The position numbers and the translations under genes were made by a program. DNA of 39,983 nt from assembly GCA_019635695.1 (NCBI GenBank), contig JAHBYZ010000027.1:1-39983 (forward strand), read 5' to 3'. Shown piece by piece: positions 7,888 through 18,763 of the stretch; position 1 is the first letter of the stretch; every line of letters starts with the position of its first letter. The notes under the pieces are model-generated. The model made no database searches. It saw only the letters and a list, made by a program, of their open reading frames with translations, and was not told where the DNA came from. Source of the DNA: Rhizobiaceae bacterium (GTDB lineage: Bacteria > Pseudomonadota > Alphaproteobacteria > Rhizobiales > Rhizobiaceae).

Positions 7888-9876
7888 ATGTCCCAGATTT
7901 CCCTTTCATTTCCCGATGGTTCCCAGCGTAGTTACGACGCCGCCACGACCGGCGCCGCACTCGCCGAATCGATCTCGAAATCGCTGGCCAAGAAGGCGGT
8001 CGCCTACACGCTCGACGGCGCGTTGCGCGACCTGTCCGACCCCATCGGAAAGTCCGGCAAGATCGAGATCGTCACGCGCGACGACAAGCGGGCGCTGGAA
8101 CTGATCCGCCATGATGCGGCGCATGTGCTGGCGGAAGCCGTGCAGGAGCTTTGGCCCGGCACGCAGGTGACGATCGGCCCGGTGATCGAGAACGGCTTCT
8201 ATTACGACTTCGCGCGCAACGAGCCGTTCACGCCCGACGACTTCCCGGCCATCGAGAAGAAGATGCGCGAGATCATCGGGCGCAACAGACCCTTCACGAA
8301 GGAAGTCTGGGATCGTGACCGCGCGAAGAAGGTCTTTGGCGACAAGGGCGAGGCCTACAAGGTCGAACTGATCGACGCGATTCCCGAGGACCAGGATCTC
8401 AGGATCTACTATCAGGGCGACTGGTTCGACCTCTGCCGTGGCCCGCACATGGCCTCGACGGGGCAGATCGGCAATGCCTTCAAGCTGATGCGTGTGGCCG
8501 GCGCCTACTGGCGCGGCGACGCCAACAACCCGATGCTGACGCGCATCTACGGCACGGCGTGGGCCGACCAGGCGCAGCTCGACAACTATCTCCACGTGCT
8601 GGAGGAAGCGGAGAAGCGCGACCATCGCCGGCTTGGCCGCGAGATGGACCTGTTCCACTTCCAGGAGGAAGGGCCGGGCGTCGTGTTCTGGCACGCCAAG
8701 GGCTGGAAGATGTTCCAGAACCTCGTCGCCTACATGCGCCGCCGGCTGGCCGACGACTATCAGGAGGTCAACGCCCCGCAGGTGCTCGACAAGAGCCTGT
8801 GGGAGACGTCCGGCCACTGGGGCTGGTATCAGGAGAACATGTTCGCGGTGAAGAGCGCCTATGCCTTCACGCATCCGGAGGATCCCGAGGCCGACCAGCG
8901 CGTCTTCGCGCTGAAGCCGATGAACTGCCCCGGCCATGTGCAGATCTTCAAGCACGGGCTCAAGTCCTACCGCGACCTGCCGATCAGGCTCGCCGAGTTC
9001 GGCTACGTGCACCGCTACGAGGCGTCGGGCGCGCTGCACGGGCTGATGCGCGTGCGCGGCTTTACGCAGGACGACGCACACCATTTCTGCACGGAAGAGC
9101 AGCTCGAGGCGGAAATCCTGCAGATCAACGAGCTGATGATGTCGGTCTACAAGGATTTCGGCTTCGAGGAAGTGGTGGTGAAGCTCGCCACGCGGCCGGA
9201 GAAGCGCGTCGGCACGGACGCCATGTGGGACCATGCCGAGGACATCCTGAAGAGCTCGCTTGCCCGCATGGCGCGCGAGGACAACCGCATCAAGACCGGC
9301 ATCAACGAGGGCGAGGGCACGTTCTACGGGCCGAAGTTCGAGTACACGCTGCGCGACGCCATCGGCCGCGAATGGCAGTGCGGCACGACGCAGGTCGACT
9401 TCAACCTGCCGGAACGGTTCGGCGCCTTCTACATCGACAGCGATTCGGAGAAGAAGCAGCCGGTCATGGTCCATCGCGCCGTCGTCGGGTCGCTGGAGCG
9501 CTTCCTCGGCATCCTGATCGAGAGCCACGCCGGGCACTTCCCGCTTTGGTTCGCGCCGCTGCAGGTGGTGGTGGCGACGATCACCTCGGACGCCGACGAG
9601 TATGCGCTCAAGGTGACGAAGAAGCTCAAGGCCGCCGGTCTTCAGGTCGAGACCGACCTGCGCAATGAGAAGATCAACTACAAGGTGCGCGAGCACTCCC
9701 TGCAGAAGGTGCCGGTCATTCTCGTCTGCGGCCGCCGCGAAGCGGAGGAGGAGACGGTCAACATGCGCCGGCTCGGTTCGCAGAACCAGCAGGCAATGAG
9801 CCTCGCCGACGCCATTGCCGCACTCGTCGAGGAAGCCACTCCGCCGGACGTGAAGCGGGCGCGGGAGGCAGCCTGA
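7888..9876 (+). CDS. thrS: Threonyl-tRNA synthetase
   Basis: This 662-residue class II aminoacyl-tRNA synthetase charges tRNA-Thr. Domain order is complete: an N-terminal TGS domain (about 1-62), then the editing domain beginning with the HDAAH motif (about 74-78). The catalytic core follows, with [13 protein letters not shown] holding the zinc-binding Cys, then [20 protein letters not shown], and motif 3 [12 protein letters not shown] (about 533). The C-terminal anticodon-binding domain begins near WFAPLQVVV. Length matches full-size bacterial ThrRS with an editing domain. The ATG at 7888 has AGCGAAAAG upstream. Confidence 0.98.
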   Translation: MSQISLSFPDGSQRSYDAATTGAALAESISKSLAKKAVAYTLDGALRDLSDPIGKSGKIEIVTRDDKRALELIRHDAAHVLAEAVQELWPGTQVTIGPVIENGFYYDFARNEPFTPDDFPAIEKKMREIIGRNRPFTKEVWDRDRAKKVFGDKGEAYKVELIDAIPEDQDLRIYYQGDWFDLCRGPHMASTGQIGNAFKLMRVAGAYWRGDANNPMLTRIYGTAWADQAQLDNYLHVLEEAEKRDHRRLGREMDLFHFQEEGPGVVFWHAKGWKMFQNLVAYMRRRLADDYQEVNAPQVLDKSLWETSGHWGWYQENMFAVKSAYAFTHPEDPEADQRVFALKPMNCPGHVQIFKHGLKSYRDLPIRLAEFGYVHRYEASGALHGLMRVRGFTQDDAHHFCTEEQLEAEILQINELMMSVYKDFGFEEVVVKLATRPEKRVGTDAMWDHAEDILKSSLARMAREDNRIKTGINEGEGTFYGPKFEYTLRDAIGREWQCGTTQVDFNLPERFGAFYIDSDSEKKQPVMVHRAVVGSLERFLGILIESHAGHFPLWFAPLQVVVATITSDADEYALKVTKKLKAAGLQVETDLRNEKINYKVREHSLQKVPVILVCGRREAEEETVNMRRLGSQNQQAMSLADAIAALVEEATPPDVKRAREAA

Positions 9877-9888
9877 CAGCTGGAAAGC

Positions 9889-9911
9889 GGCCGTCCGCGC
9901 GGCGGGCGGCC
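9889..9911. terminator. Strong hairpin between convergent thrS and the exported-protein gene
   Basis: GGCCGTCCGC (9889-9898) pairs with GCGGGCGGCC (9902-9911) over 10 bp with one G-U and a 3-base loop. It lies between two convergent stops, where it could stop transcription from both sides. No T run follows on either strand, so it is hairpin evidence only. Confidence 0.5.
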
Positions 9912-9922
9912 GGGCTGCGCTG

Positions 9923-11074
9923 TCAGTCGCCCGAACCCTCGCCGACGACAGTGCCGTTCTGCGCCATGACCTCGACGTCCTGGTTGCGGCCGGCGACCAC
10001 GGTGAAGTCGCGCTGGTAGACGCGGTCGCGGTTCTTGGCGACGATGGTGTAGTCGCCTTCGGCCAGCACCATCGAGGCGAACGCGCCCACGCTTTCGCGA
10101 ACGATGTCGCCGGATTCACCCAGCACCGACCACGCAGTGTCGGCGATCGCCTCGCCGCCTTCCTCGCGCACCAGCTTCATGGTGAGCTCGGCAGCGCGGT
10201 GTTCCACGGTGGCCTCGGTCAGCTTGCCGGCTTCGACGCGGATGTCCGCGCGGATCACCGCGTTCACCGAGCCATAGGTGGAGACGACGTGGTAGGTGCC
10301 GGCGTTGAGCCGCACCACCGTGTTGGGGTTCACGTCGGGGATGATCAGCGGCCGCTCGCCGCGCGCGTCCGCGGTCTCCTCATAGATGGAGAAGCGCAGC
10401 TTGCCGGCGGGGATGCGCACGCCGCCGGAGAGGATGGCGTCGAGCTTGAGGCCGCCGGCATCCAGAACGAGGCTTTCATTGTGCGGCTCGCGGCCGACGG
10501 TGACACGCTTGGTGGCGCCCGCCCGGCCGAACGCGGCATGCACCAGATAGCTGCCCGGCTCGAGCTGGAAGACGGTCGTGCCGCCCTGCGCGCTCGCCAC
10601 CAGCGGCAGCTTGCCGTCTTCGCCTGCCTCCGGCCGGAACACCCGCCAGACAAGTCCGCGCGAGATTTCGCCGGACTCCGTGGTCATCATCGCCGACAGC
10701 GTGATCTCGCCGTCGCCGACAGCGAGCTGCCGGGACGGGGACGAGGGAGCGTAGCCGGTTATCGGCGGCAGGTTCAGCGACGGCTCGGGGAGCGGATTTC
10801 CGAACTTGTCGGTGGTGGCCTTCGGCAGAACGAGAACGGGATCGCCGCCGCGACCGGGCTGCGCCGGGGCAGCCGGAAACCCGCCGCCAGGCTGTGGGCC
10901 CGCGCCGGGGCCGCCTTCCGGCGGTGCGCCAATTCCCGGCGGTGGTCCACCCGGCGGTCCGCCGGGGCCGCCCGGAGGGCCACCGGCCTGCGCGTATGCG
11001 CAGGTCGCCGAGGCTGCAGCGAAAACGGCTGCCGCGGCGCTGATCGCGATTCTGTGGAATCCCCCTGGAAACAT
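9923..11074 (-). CDS. Exported Pro/Gly-rich protein with three tandem beta-domain repeats
   Basis: This 383-residue protein has an N-terminal signal peptide ending near AYAQA, then a stretch of about 45 residues made mostly of Gly and Pro. The rest is three similar units of about 80-95 residues. Each carries a Leu-rich strand, a W/F-x-V strand, and a turn plus aromatic strand: LEPGSYLVHAAFGRAG, then LNAGTYHVVSTYGSVN, then LAEGDYTIVAKNRDRV. Each ends in a T/R-V-x-x-G-type strand. This looks like carboxypeptidase-regulatory or fibronectin-like beta-sandwiches. No catalytic motif is seen, and the function is unknown; periplasmic or envelope binding is inference. The ATG at 11074 is preferred over the GTG one codon earlier. 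Confidence 0.8.
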   Translation of the reverse strand: MFPGGFHRIAISAAAAVFAAASATCAYAQAGGPPGGPGGPPGGPPPGIGAPPEGGPGAGPQPGGGFPAAPAQPGRGGDPVLVLPKATTDKFGNPLPEPSLNLPPITGYAPSSPSRQLAVGDGEITLSAMMTTESGEISRGLVWRVFRPEAGEDGKLPLVASAQGGTTVFQLEPGSYLVHAAFGRAGATKRVTVGREPHNESLVLDAGGLKLDAILSGGVRIPAGKLRFSIYEETADARGERPLIIPDVNPNTVVRLNAGTYHVVSTYGSVNAVIRADIRVEAGKLTEATVEHRAAELTMKLVREEGGEAIADTAWSVLGESGDIVRESVGAFASMVLAEGDYTIVAKNRDRVYQRDFTVVAGRNQDVEVMAQNGTVVGEGSGD

Positions 11075-11183
11075 CACTGTCGGTTGAAGCGCAGCGGGGT
11101 GGCATTTTCAAGGCCATCCGACTACATCGGGCTTCCAGGCAGCGGCGTTCCGCGACCCATCCAGCCTTCCGGAGTTTTGCGCA

Positions 11184-11768
11184 TTGGCCTCGCCCGTCAT
11201 CGACTTCCTGCTCGCCCGCAAGTCACAGCCGATCCAGGAGCTCAAGGAGCCGGGGCCGGATAGCGAACAGATTGCGACGTTGATCCGCATTGCTGCACGC
11301 GTGCCCGACCACGGCAGGCTCTCTCCATGGCGCTTCATCGTCTATCGCGGCAAGGCCCGCAGCGAGATCGGCGAGATGCTGGCCAAGCGCGCGGTGGAGC
11401 GCGAGGGACCGCTGCCCGAAGCGCGAATCGAGCAGGAGCGGACGCGCTTTTCGCGCGCGCCGGTGGTCATCGGCGTTGTGCATTCCCCGGTGGAGAACCC
11501 GAAAATCCCCACCTGGGAGATGTTTCTTTCCGGCGGTGCGGCGGCGATGAACCTGCTGACTGCGGCGAGCGCCATGGGCTTCGGCGCCAACTGGATCACG
11601 AACTGGTATGCCGAGGACGAGGAGGGCCGCCGCATCGTCGGGCTGGCGCCGCATGAGCGTGTGATCGGTTTCGTGCATATCGGCACACATGTCGGCCCCG
11701 GATTCGAGCGGCCGCGGCCGGACCCGGAAAAGCTGGTCAGCGAATATTCCGGCCCTTGGCAGGGCTGA
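11184..11768 (+). CDS. Nitroreductase family protein
   Basis: This 194-residue protein is a likely FMN-dependent NAD(P)H oxidoreductase of the YdjA/RutE-like nitroreductase branch. Seen are ARKSQPIQELKEPGPD, RVPDHGRLSPWRFIVYRG with FMN-phosphate contacts, and the GFGANWITNW region with GLAPHERVIGFVHIG. The start is a TTG codon: GGAG at 11171-11174 sits 9 bases upstream, and the MASPVIDFL N-terminus fits the family. The natural substrate is unknown. It is followed 55 bases later by a flavin reductase-like gene, so the two flavoproteins may share a transcript. Confidence 0.9.
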   Translation: MASPVIDFLLARKSQPIQELKEPGPDSEQIATLIRIAARVPDHGRLSPWRFIVYRGKARSEIGEMLAKRAVEREGPLPEARIEQERTRFSRAPVVIGVVHSPVENPKIPTWEMFLSGGAAAMNLLTAASAMGFGANWITNWYAEDEEGRRIVGLAPHERVIGFVHIGTHVGPGFERPRPDPEKLVSEYSGPWQG

Positions 11769-11823
11769 TCGATCGGCCGAAGATGCGTAAGGCTTCTTCT
11801 CACGCGTCCGCGCCCTCCATCCG

Positions 11824-12429
11824 ATGTTCTACGAACCCAAGAACGGCCACGGCCTGCCCTTCAGCCCGTCCAAGGCGATCGTCTCGCCGCGGCCGATCGG
11901 ATGGATATCGACGCTGAGCGTCGACGGCGTGCCCAACCTCGCGCCCTATTCGTTCTTCAACATGTTCTCCGACAAGCCGTTCAGCGTGATGTTCGCGTCC
12001 GACCGGCCGAAGGACAGCGCGAAGAATGCGGTCGACACCGGCGAGTTCGTCGCCAACCTCGCCAGCCACGACCTCGCCGAGGCGGTCAACGCCTCATCCA
12101 TCGATGCGCCGGCGGACGTCGACGAGTTCGTGCATGCGGGGATCGACATGGCGCCGTGCGTGCTGGTGAAGGCTCCCCGTGTGGCCGCCGCGCATGCGGC
12201 GCTCGAATGCAAGGTCAGCATGGCCTTCCATCCGAAGGACGCCGACGGCAACGATATGGCGACCTTCATCGTCATGGGCGAGGTGGTCGGCGTCCACATC
12301 GATGACCGCTACCTGCGCGACGGCCAGTTCGACGCATCGCTGGCCGGCAACCTCGCACGGCTCGGCTACCACGACTACCTGTCGGTCGCTGAACTCTTCC
12401 AGATGCGCCGCCCGAAATGGGGCGAATAG
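11824..12429 (+). CDS. Flavin reductase-like FMN-binding split-barrel protein
   Basis: This 201-residue protein belongs to the flavin reductase/DIM6-NTAB split beta-barrel family. Evidence is SPRPIGWISTLSVDGVPNLA, NLAPYSFFNMFSDKPFSVMF, and the later GEVVGVHIDDRYL, which match the FMN-binding barrel. Members supply reduced flavin to monooxygenases or act as oxidoreductases themselves; the partner is not evident. The TAG stop is separated by one base from the stop of the convergent CoA lyase gene. Confidence 0.88.
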   Translation: MFYEPKNGHGLPFSPSKAIVSPRPIGWISTLSVDGVPNLAPYSFFNMFSDKPFSVMFASDRPKDSAKNAVDTGEFVANLASHDLAEAVNASSIDAPADVDEFVHAGIDMAPCVLVKAPRVAAAHAALECKVSMAFHPKDADGNDMATFIVMGEVVGVHIDDRYLRDGQFDASLAGNLARLGYHDYLSVAELFQMRRPKWGE

Positions 12430-12430
12430 C

Positions 12431-13297
12431 CTAGCCTTTCGGCGCTCGCGCGAGCAGGCGCTCCGCCAGCCTGACGTGCGGGCGGTCGTACATCTTGCCG
12501 CCTATGGCGATGACGCCGGCGTCGCCTGCTGCCGCGAAGGCATCGATGATGGCGCGCGCATGGGCCAGCGCCTCCCGCGTCGGCGTGAAGGCGGCGTTGA
12601 TGTGGGCGACCTGCGCGGGATGGATCGCCATCTTGGCGGTAAAGCCGTCGCGCAGCGCGTCGGCGCATTCGCGCGCGAAGGCGTCCTCGTTGCGGAAGTC
12701 GGGATTGACCGTATCGATGGCGGCCGTGCCGGCGGCAGCCGCCGCGAGCAGCGTCATCGTGCGGGCGTGCTGGAACAGTGGCGTGAGCCGGCCGTCGCCG
12801 TCGCGGTAGCTCGATGCGCCGACCGAAGCGGAGAGATCCTCGGCGCCCCAGGTGATGCCTGACAGGCGCGGGTTTGGCCTTGCATGGGTGGCGGCGAGCA
12901 GAAGCGACTGTGCGGTCTCGGTGATCAGCGGGACCATCCTTGTCGCGCCGTCCGCGATGCCGTTTTCGGCCTCGAGGACACGCAGCGCAACGTCGAGGCG
13001 CGCCACGTCGTCGGCGCCGACCGCCTTGGGCAGCATGATGCCGTGGGGTCGCGCGGGCATGACCGCGGCAAGATCGTCTGCGGTCATGCCGGTGGTGAAG
13101 TCGTTGACGCGGACATAAAGCAGCGGAGCGGCGCCGGTATTCGCCCGCAGGAATTTAGCGGCGACCCGACGCCCTTCGGCCTTGGCCGACGGTGCAACCG
13201 AATCTTCGAGATCGAGGATGAGCGCATCGGCGCCGGAGACGAGGCCCTTCTCCTGCTTGCGCTCCGAATCCGCCGGTACGAACAGCAGCGAGCGCAT
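12431..13297 (-). CDS. CoA ester lyase of the HpcH/HpaI-citrate lyase beta family
   Basis: This 288-residue TIM-barrel enzyme starts with MRSLLFVPADSERK and has DALILDLEDSVAP, the Glu/Asp-rich metal site of CitE-like lyases. VRVNDFTTG and MLPKAVGADDVARLD follow, then TAMAIHPAQV-like KMAIHPAQVAHINAAF. Members cleave or form malyl-CoA, citramalyl-CoA or methylmalyl-CoA, or act as thioesterases on them. The start overlaps the MaoC stop as ATGA, so the pair is translationally coupled and probably acts on one acyl-CoA pathway. Which acyl-CoA is not decidable here. Confidence 0.88.
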   Translation of the reverse strand: MRSLLFVPADSERKQEKGLVSGADALILDLEDSVAPSAKAEGRRVAAKFLRANTGAAPLLYVRVNDFTTGMTADDLAAVMPARPHGIMLPKAVGADDVARLDVALRVLEAENGIADGATRMVPLITETAQSLLLAATHARPNPRLSGITWGAEDLSASVGASSYRDGDGRLTPLFQHARTMTLLAAAAAGTAAIDTVNPDFRNEDAFARECADALRDGFTAKMAIHPAQVAHINAAFTPTREALAHARAIIDAFAAAGDAGVIAIGGKMYDRPHVRLAERLLARAPKG

Positions 13298-13749
13298 CAG
13301 GCCGCCTTCTTCAGAATCATGGCGCTGCGGCGCGTCTTCGCAACGAGGACGCCGTTTTGGTTGAAGGCGCGGTGCTCGAACTCGACGATGCCGCGGTCGG
13401 CCTTCGACTTAGAGTCGCGGATCGACAGCACTTCGGTCTCGACCCGCACGGTGTCGCCGTGAAAGAGCGGATGCGGGAAGGATGTCTCGGTCATGCCGAG
13501 ATTGGCGAGCGTGGTGCCAAGCGTGGTGTCGTGCACGGAAATGCCGATCATCAGGCCGAGCGTGAACAGCGAGTTGACCAGCGGCTTGCCCCATTCGGTC
13601 TTCGAAGAATAGTCGAAGTCGATGTGCAGCGGCTGCGGGTTCATCGTCATCACCGAGAACATGACGTTGTCGGACTCGGTGACCGTGCGGGTGATCGGGT
13701 GACGAAACACCTGACCGACCGCGAATTCCTCCAGCCTCAAGCCCGCCAT
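13297..13749 (-). CDS. MaoC-like acyl-CoA dehydratase
   Basis: This 150-residue single hot-dog protein has the hydratase-2 style motif TESDNVMFSVMTMNPQPLHID, with the expected Asp and His. NSLFTLGLMIGISV and HGDTVRVETEVLSIRDSKS follow. Such proteins hydrate or dehydrate enoyl-CoA thioesters; mesaconyl-CoA hydratases are relatives, but the substrate is not readable here. The start at 13749 is set by a strong GGGAGGAG ribosome-binding site 6 bases upstream; the longer in-frame ATG at 13776 lacks one. It is coupled by a 4-base overlap to the CoA lyase. Confidence 0.88.
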   Translation of the reverse strand: MAGLRLEEFAVGQVFRHPITRTVTESDNVMFSVMTMNPQPLHIDFDYSSKTEWGKPLVNSLFTLGLMIGISVHDTTLGTTLANLGMTETSFPHPLFHGDTVRVETEVLSIRDSKSKADRGIVEFEHRAFNQNGVLVAKTRRSAMILKKAA

Positions 13750-13785
13750 CGCACTCCTCCCGCAACGCTTCGGCACCGCCGCATG

Positions 13786-13802
13786 GTTAGCGCGGTGCTA
13801 AC
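13786..13802. promoter_or_regulatory. Palindrome GTTAGC-N5-GCTAAC in a divergent promoter region
   Basis: This is a perfect 6-bp inverted repeat with a 5-base GCGGT spacer. It lies between the divergent maoC (start 13749) and DUF2336 (start 13864) genes. Symmetry and position suit a dimeric repressor or activator site; no regulator gene lies beside it. The AACGTAAACCATT stretch just downstream resembles half of an alphaproteobacterial TTAACCAT-type box, but does not match CtrA fully. Confidence 0.35.
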
Positions 13803-13863
13803 GAGCATGGTGAACCGAACGTAAACCATTTGACCCTAGCGTCCTGCGCATAGAGAGCGCGAA

Positions 13864-15021
13864 GTGCAAGTGGCGTTGATGGTTGTCGCACATTTCCTCA
13901 GATGGATCGACACGGCGAAGGCCGCGGAGCGGGCGGCTGCAGCAGCGGCGCTGGCCCGCGCCTATCTGGGCGGCGAGTTGGAGTTCGAGGATCGCTGCGC
14001 TGCCGAGGCGGCGCTGACGTTCCTTCTCGATGACCCATCGGCCAAGGTGCGGCACGCCATGGCCGAGGCGCTGTCGATGAGCCCGCATGCGCCGGCACAG
14101 GTGATCGCTGCACTCGCCGCCGACCAGCCGGACGTCGCCTCGGTGGTGCTGGCGCGCTCGCCCGTGCTTACCGATGCCGACCTCATCGACCGTGTCGCCG
14201 CAGGCGACAGCCGCATACAGGCGGCCATCGCCATGCGGCCGGCGGTGTCGATGGGGGTCGCCGCCGCGATCGCCGAGATCGGGGCGCCCGAAGCCTGCCG
14301 CACGCTGCTGGCCAATCATGGGGCGGCCATTGCTGCGCTTTCCTATCGACGGATGGCCGAGCGCTTCGGCGACGACGGCGGTGTGCGCGAAAGCCTGCTG
14401 GCCGACCCGATGCTGCCGCCCGACAGCCGGCACCTCCTGCTGACAAAGGTGGGCGAGGCGCTCAAGGGCTCGCCGCTGATCGTTGCGCTGATGGGCAAGG
14501 CGCGGGCCGAGCGCGTGACGCGCGACGCCTGCCTGCGCGCCTCCATCACCGTCATCGACGGCACCAGCACGACCGAACTCGGCGCGCTGGTCGAGCATCT
14601 GCGGTTGCGCGGTGACCTGACACCGGGCTTCGTCGTGCGTGCCGTGGCCATGGGCAAGATCGATTTCCTCGGCGCCGTTCTGGTGTCGCTGACGGGACAG
14701 GGCAGCGAGCGCGTGCGCGCGCTGCTCACTTCGGGCCGCGATGCGGCGCTGACGGCGCTGCTGCGCTCGGCAGCCATTCCCGCAGGTACGCACGCCGCCA
14801 TCCTGACGGCGCTGCATGTCTGGCGCGAGGTGGCGGTAGGCAAGCGGGTTGCCGGCACGCAGGAGGTGACCTGGCTGATGCTGAAGGCGATCGGCGCGGC
14901 GCCCGGCCAGCCGGGACCGGCGGAGGATTGCCGGGAGCTGGCGACCCTGCTGAAGGCGATCCACCTCGAAGAGCTGCGTGCCAACGCGCGCGGCCACGCA
15001 CTTGCGATCGCGGCGGCCTGA
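13864..15021 (+). CDS. DUF2336 domain-containing protein
   Basis: This 385-residue protein is almost entirely helical and Ala/Leu-rich. It has repeated short helical pairs such as DPSAKVRHAMAEALSM and RSPVLTDADLIDRVAAGD, like a HEAT-type scaffold, which is the DUF2336 pattern in alphaproteobacteria. No signal peptide, membrane segment or catalytic motif is seen. The function of this family is not established to my knowledge. The first start is GTG at 13864; GTG 13870 and ATG 13879 are equally possible. It is a single gene, divergent from maoC and convergent with the methyltransferase. Confidence 0.82.
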   Translation: MQVALMVVAHFLRWIDTAKAAERAAAAAALARAYLGGELEFEDRCAAEAALTFLLDDPSAKVRHAMAEALSMSPHAPAQVIAALAADQPDVASVVLARSPVLTDADLIDRVAAGDSRIQAAIAMRPAVSMGVAAAIAEIGAPEACRTLLANHGAAIAALSYRRMAERFGDDGGVRESLLADPMLPPDSRHLLLTKVGEALKGSPLIVALMGKARAERVTRDACLRASITVIDGTSTTELGALVEHLRLRGDLTPGFVVRAVAMGKIDFLGAVLVSLTGQGSERVRALLTSGRDAALTALLRSAAIPAGTHAAILTALHVWREVAVGKRVAGTQEVTWLMLKAIGAAPGQPGPAEDCRELATLLKAIHLEELRANARGHALAIAAA

Positions 15022-15026
15022 AGTCA

Positions 15027-15042
15027 CCGCCGTCGCTGGCGG
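15027..15042. terminator. Short hairpin between convergent DUF2336 and methyltransferase genes
   Basis: CCGCC (15027-15031) and GGCGG (15038-15042) form a 5-bp stem with a 6-base loop in the 29-base convergent spacer. There is no T run. It is a weak candidate terminator by position only. Confidence 0.25.
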
Positions 15043-15050
15043 CGCGAGCG

Positions 15051-15707
15051 CTACGGCAGCAGGCCGGCGACCAGCATATGGCGGTCGCTGATGCGCGAGA
15101 CTTGCAGCGGTAGCCCGGCCTCTCTCAGCTGTGCTTCGACCTCTTCGATCGTGAAGGCCGCGCACAGCGAGTTGTAAAAATCGTCCTTCAGGATCGGATG
15201 CTCGTCGGGCGCCACGGCTTCGACGATGTCACGCGCCTGCTGCTGAGTGGCAGGTCGCGTCAGGTCCATCACATGGACCGTCGCCCCGGACCGTCCGAGG
15301 CGGCGCGCCTCGCTCCACAGGACCATCGGATCGGGCAGGTGATGCAGAAGGTCCTTCGAGAGGACCGCGTCGAAGCTGTGTTCCGGCAGCGCCAGGCCGG
15401 GAATGTAGCCTTGCATCGCCGTGATCTGAGCCTCCCGGCCTGCGGCCCGCACCGATTTCCTCGCCAGATCGATCATCGCCTCCGAGCCGTCGACGGCGAC
15501 AATTCGCGCGTCCGGACGGGCGGCCGCGAGCCTCAGCATGACGTCGCAGGGGCCGCAACCGATGTCCACGACATTGCCCAGCGACGGCGCGCCAGCGGCG
15601 AGCAGGCGGTCGACGAACGTCTGGTTCGAGGTCGCGAAGTCCGCATTCGCGTAGGCGAGGGCCTGCTCGGCATCCGCCATGATCTCGGGTTCGAGAATTC
15701 TGTCCAC
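15051..15707 (-). CDS. Class I SAM-dependent methyltransferase
   Basis: This protein of about 218 residues has the Rossmann methyltransferase motifs: VVDIGCGPCDVMLRLA (motif I, SAM-binding glycines), IVAVDGSEAMIDLARK (motif II), FDAVLSKDLLHHLPDP and VHVMDLTRPA. The substrate is unknown. The start is set at the GTG at 15707 because GGAGG sits 6 bases upstream. The ATG at 15722 would place that ribosome-binding site inside the coding sequence and has none of its own. It lies downstream of parE on the same strand but beyond a terminator-like hairpin. Confidence 0.87.
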   Translation of the reverse strand: MDRILEPEIMADAEQALAYANADFATSNQTFVDRLLAAGAPSLGNVVDIGCGPCDVMLRLAAARPDARIVAVDGSEAMIDLARKSVRAAGREAQITAMQGYIPGLALPEHSFDAVLSKDLLHHLPDPMVLWSEARRLGRSGATVHVMDLTRPATQQQARDIVEAVAPDEHPILKDDFYNSLCAAFTIEEVEAQLREAGLPLQVSRISDRHMLVAGLLP

Positions 15708-15745
15708 GATCTGCCTCCGCATCGACGATGCAGCCAGCTATCCGG

Positions 15746-15771
15746 AAAAACAGGCCGTCCCGCAATCGGGA
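15746..15771 (-). terminator. Candidate intrinsic terminator after parE
   Basis: On the minus strand, TCCCG-ATTG-CGGGA forms a short hairpin, followed 7 bases later by five T residues (15750-15746). It lies 19 bases beyond the parE stop and before the methyltransferase start. The stem is only 5 bp, so this is moderate evidence. Confidence 0.4.
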
Positions 15772-15789
15772 AGGCGATCATGCGCGGCG

Positions 15790-17868
<2,079 letters not shown>

Positions 17869-18012
17869 GGATACCTGCAGGATCGAAAGCGAATCAGTAG
17901 CGGATACTGCCACGGCGCACGATGCCGGGCGAGTTCCCGTTACGTTCATATGGAGCGGCCGAACGCCCGAATCCAGCCGGCAGGCAACCGTATCCGGCGA
18001 TTTCCCCGCTGT

Positions 18013-18684
18013 TCAGGCCGCCGCTCCCTCCCGCCGCCGAACCATGAAGTCGATCCAGATCGGCACGTAGGGCGGCTCGCAGCCCGGCGAGGCGGGATAG
18101 TCGATATACACTTTCAGCTTCTCGCCGATGGCGATGGCGCGCTTGCGCAGGTTCGGATTGTGGATGCCGATCTCGGCGAGGCAATGGTTCATCGTCCACT
18201 GCTTTACCTCGGTCGTCGTCTTCAGCTCGCGCTCGATCTGATCGAGCAGGGCTGCGAGGTCGAGGCCCGCCGGGACCTTGACGACGCGGGTGGTGGTGAG
18301 ACTCCAGCCAGCGCGGCCGACGAGGCCGTCCTCATCCATCCACTTCGTGCGAAGCTCCTCGGCATGCTTTCCAGGCTTCACGATATTGACGATGAACCAG
18401 TCGAGCAATTTTGGCGCACGGATGTCGCGGATCATCGTATCGAGCTCAGCAGGCGAAAACGCCTTGGGCTTGCAGACCAATGTGGCGAGCAACCGGGCGG
18501 CGGTGTCGCCGGTGGCCCACAGCTCCTTCGCCAGCTCGTGCTGCGTCTTCAGCCGCTTGGCGACGGCGCGGAGGTGACTGAGATTGACGCCGTGGTCGTC
18601 GCCGCGCGCTTCGTTGGCGAGGCGCATCTTCGGGTCTTCAAGCGCGGCAAGTTCGCGCATCGTGTTTTCGAGCGTGGTCGACAT
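18013..18684 (-). CDS. DNA alkylation repair (AlkD-like HEAT repeat) protein
   Basis: This 223-residue all-helical protein matches the DNA alkylation repair family (PF08713 type). Evidence includes GVNLSHLRAVAKRLK, HELAKELWATGDTAARLLAT, and KQWTMNHCLAEIGIHNPNLR. AlkD relatives are glycosylases removing 3- and 7-alkylpurines using HEAT repeats; I cannot confirm that the catalytic Asp is kept. The start at 18684 is chosen for the GAGGAG ribosome-binding site; an in-frame ATG at 18726 adds 14 unlikely residues. It lies 144 bases upstream of parE on the same strand. Confidence 0.85.
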   Translation of the reverse strand: MSTTLENTMRELAALEDPKMRLANEARGDDHGVNLSHLRAVAKRLKTQHELAKELWATGDTAARLLATLVCKPKAFSPAELDTMIRDIRAPKLLDWFIVNIVKPGKHAEELRTKWMDEDGLVGRAGWSLTTTRVVKVPAGLDLAALLDQIERELKTTTEVKQWTMNHCLAEIGIHNPNLRKRAIAIGEKLKVYIDYPASPGCEPPYVPIWIDFMVRRREGAAA

Positions 18685-18736
18685 GGGCTCTCCTCGCGAG
18701 GGCGCGGACATCCGCGGCGCGATCATTAAACCAATC

Positions 18737-18763
18737 AGTATAGCATTGACGCGCGGCTGTAAA
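18737..18763 (-). promoter_or_regulatory. Candidate extended -10 promoter for the AlkD-like gene
   Basis: On the minus strand, TGCTATACT is an extended -10 box (TATACT at 18742-18737), with TTTACA (5 of 6) at 18763-18758. The spacer is 15 bases, shorter than ideal, but an extended -10 tolerates this. Transcription would begin near 18731, about 47 bases before the ATG. Confidence 0.4.

Noticed and set aside
7906..10119. A 737-residue open frame on the minus strand, opposite thrS
   Set aside because: ThrS on the plus strand has all its motifs; the antisense translation is Arg/Val/His-rich low-information sequence.
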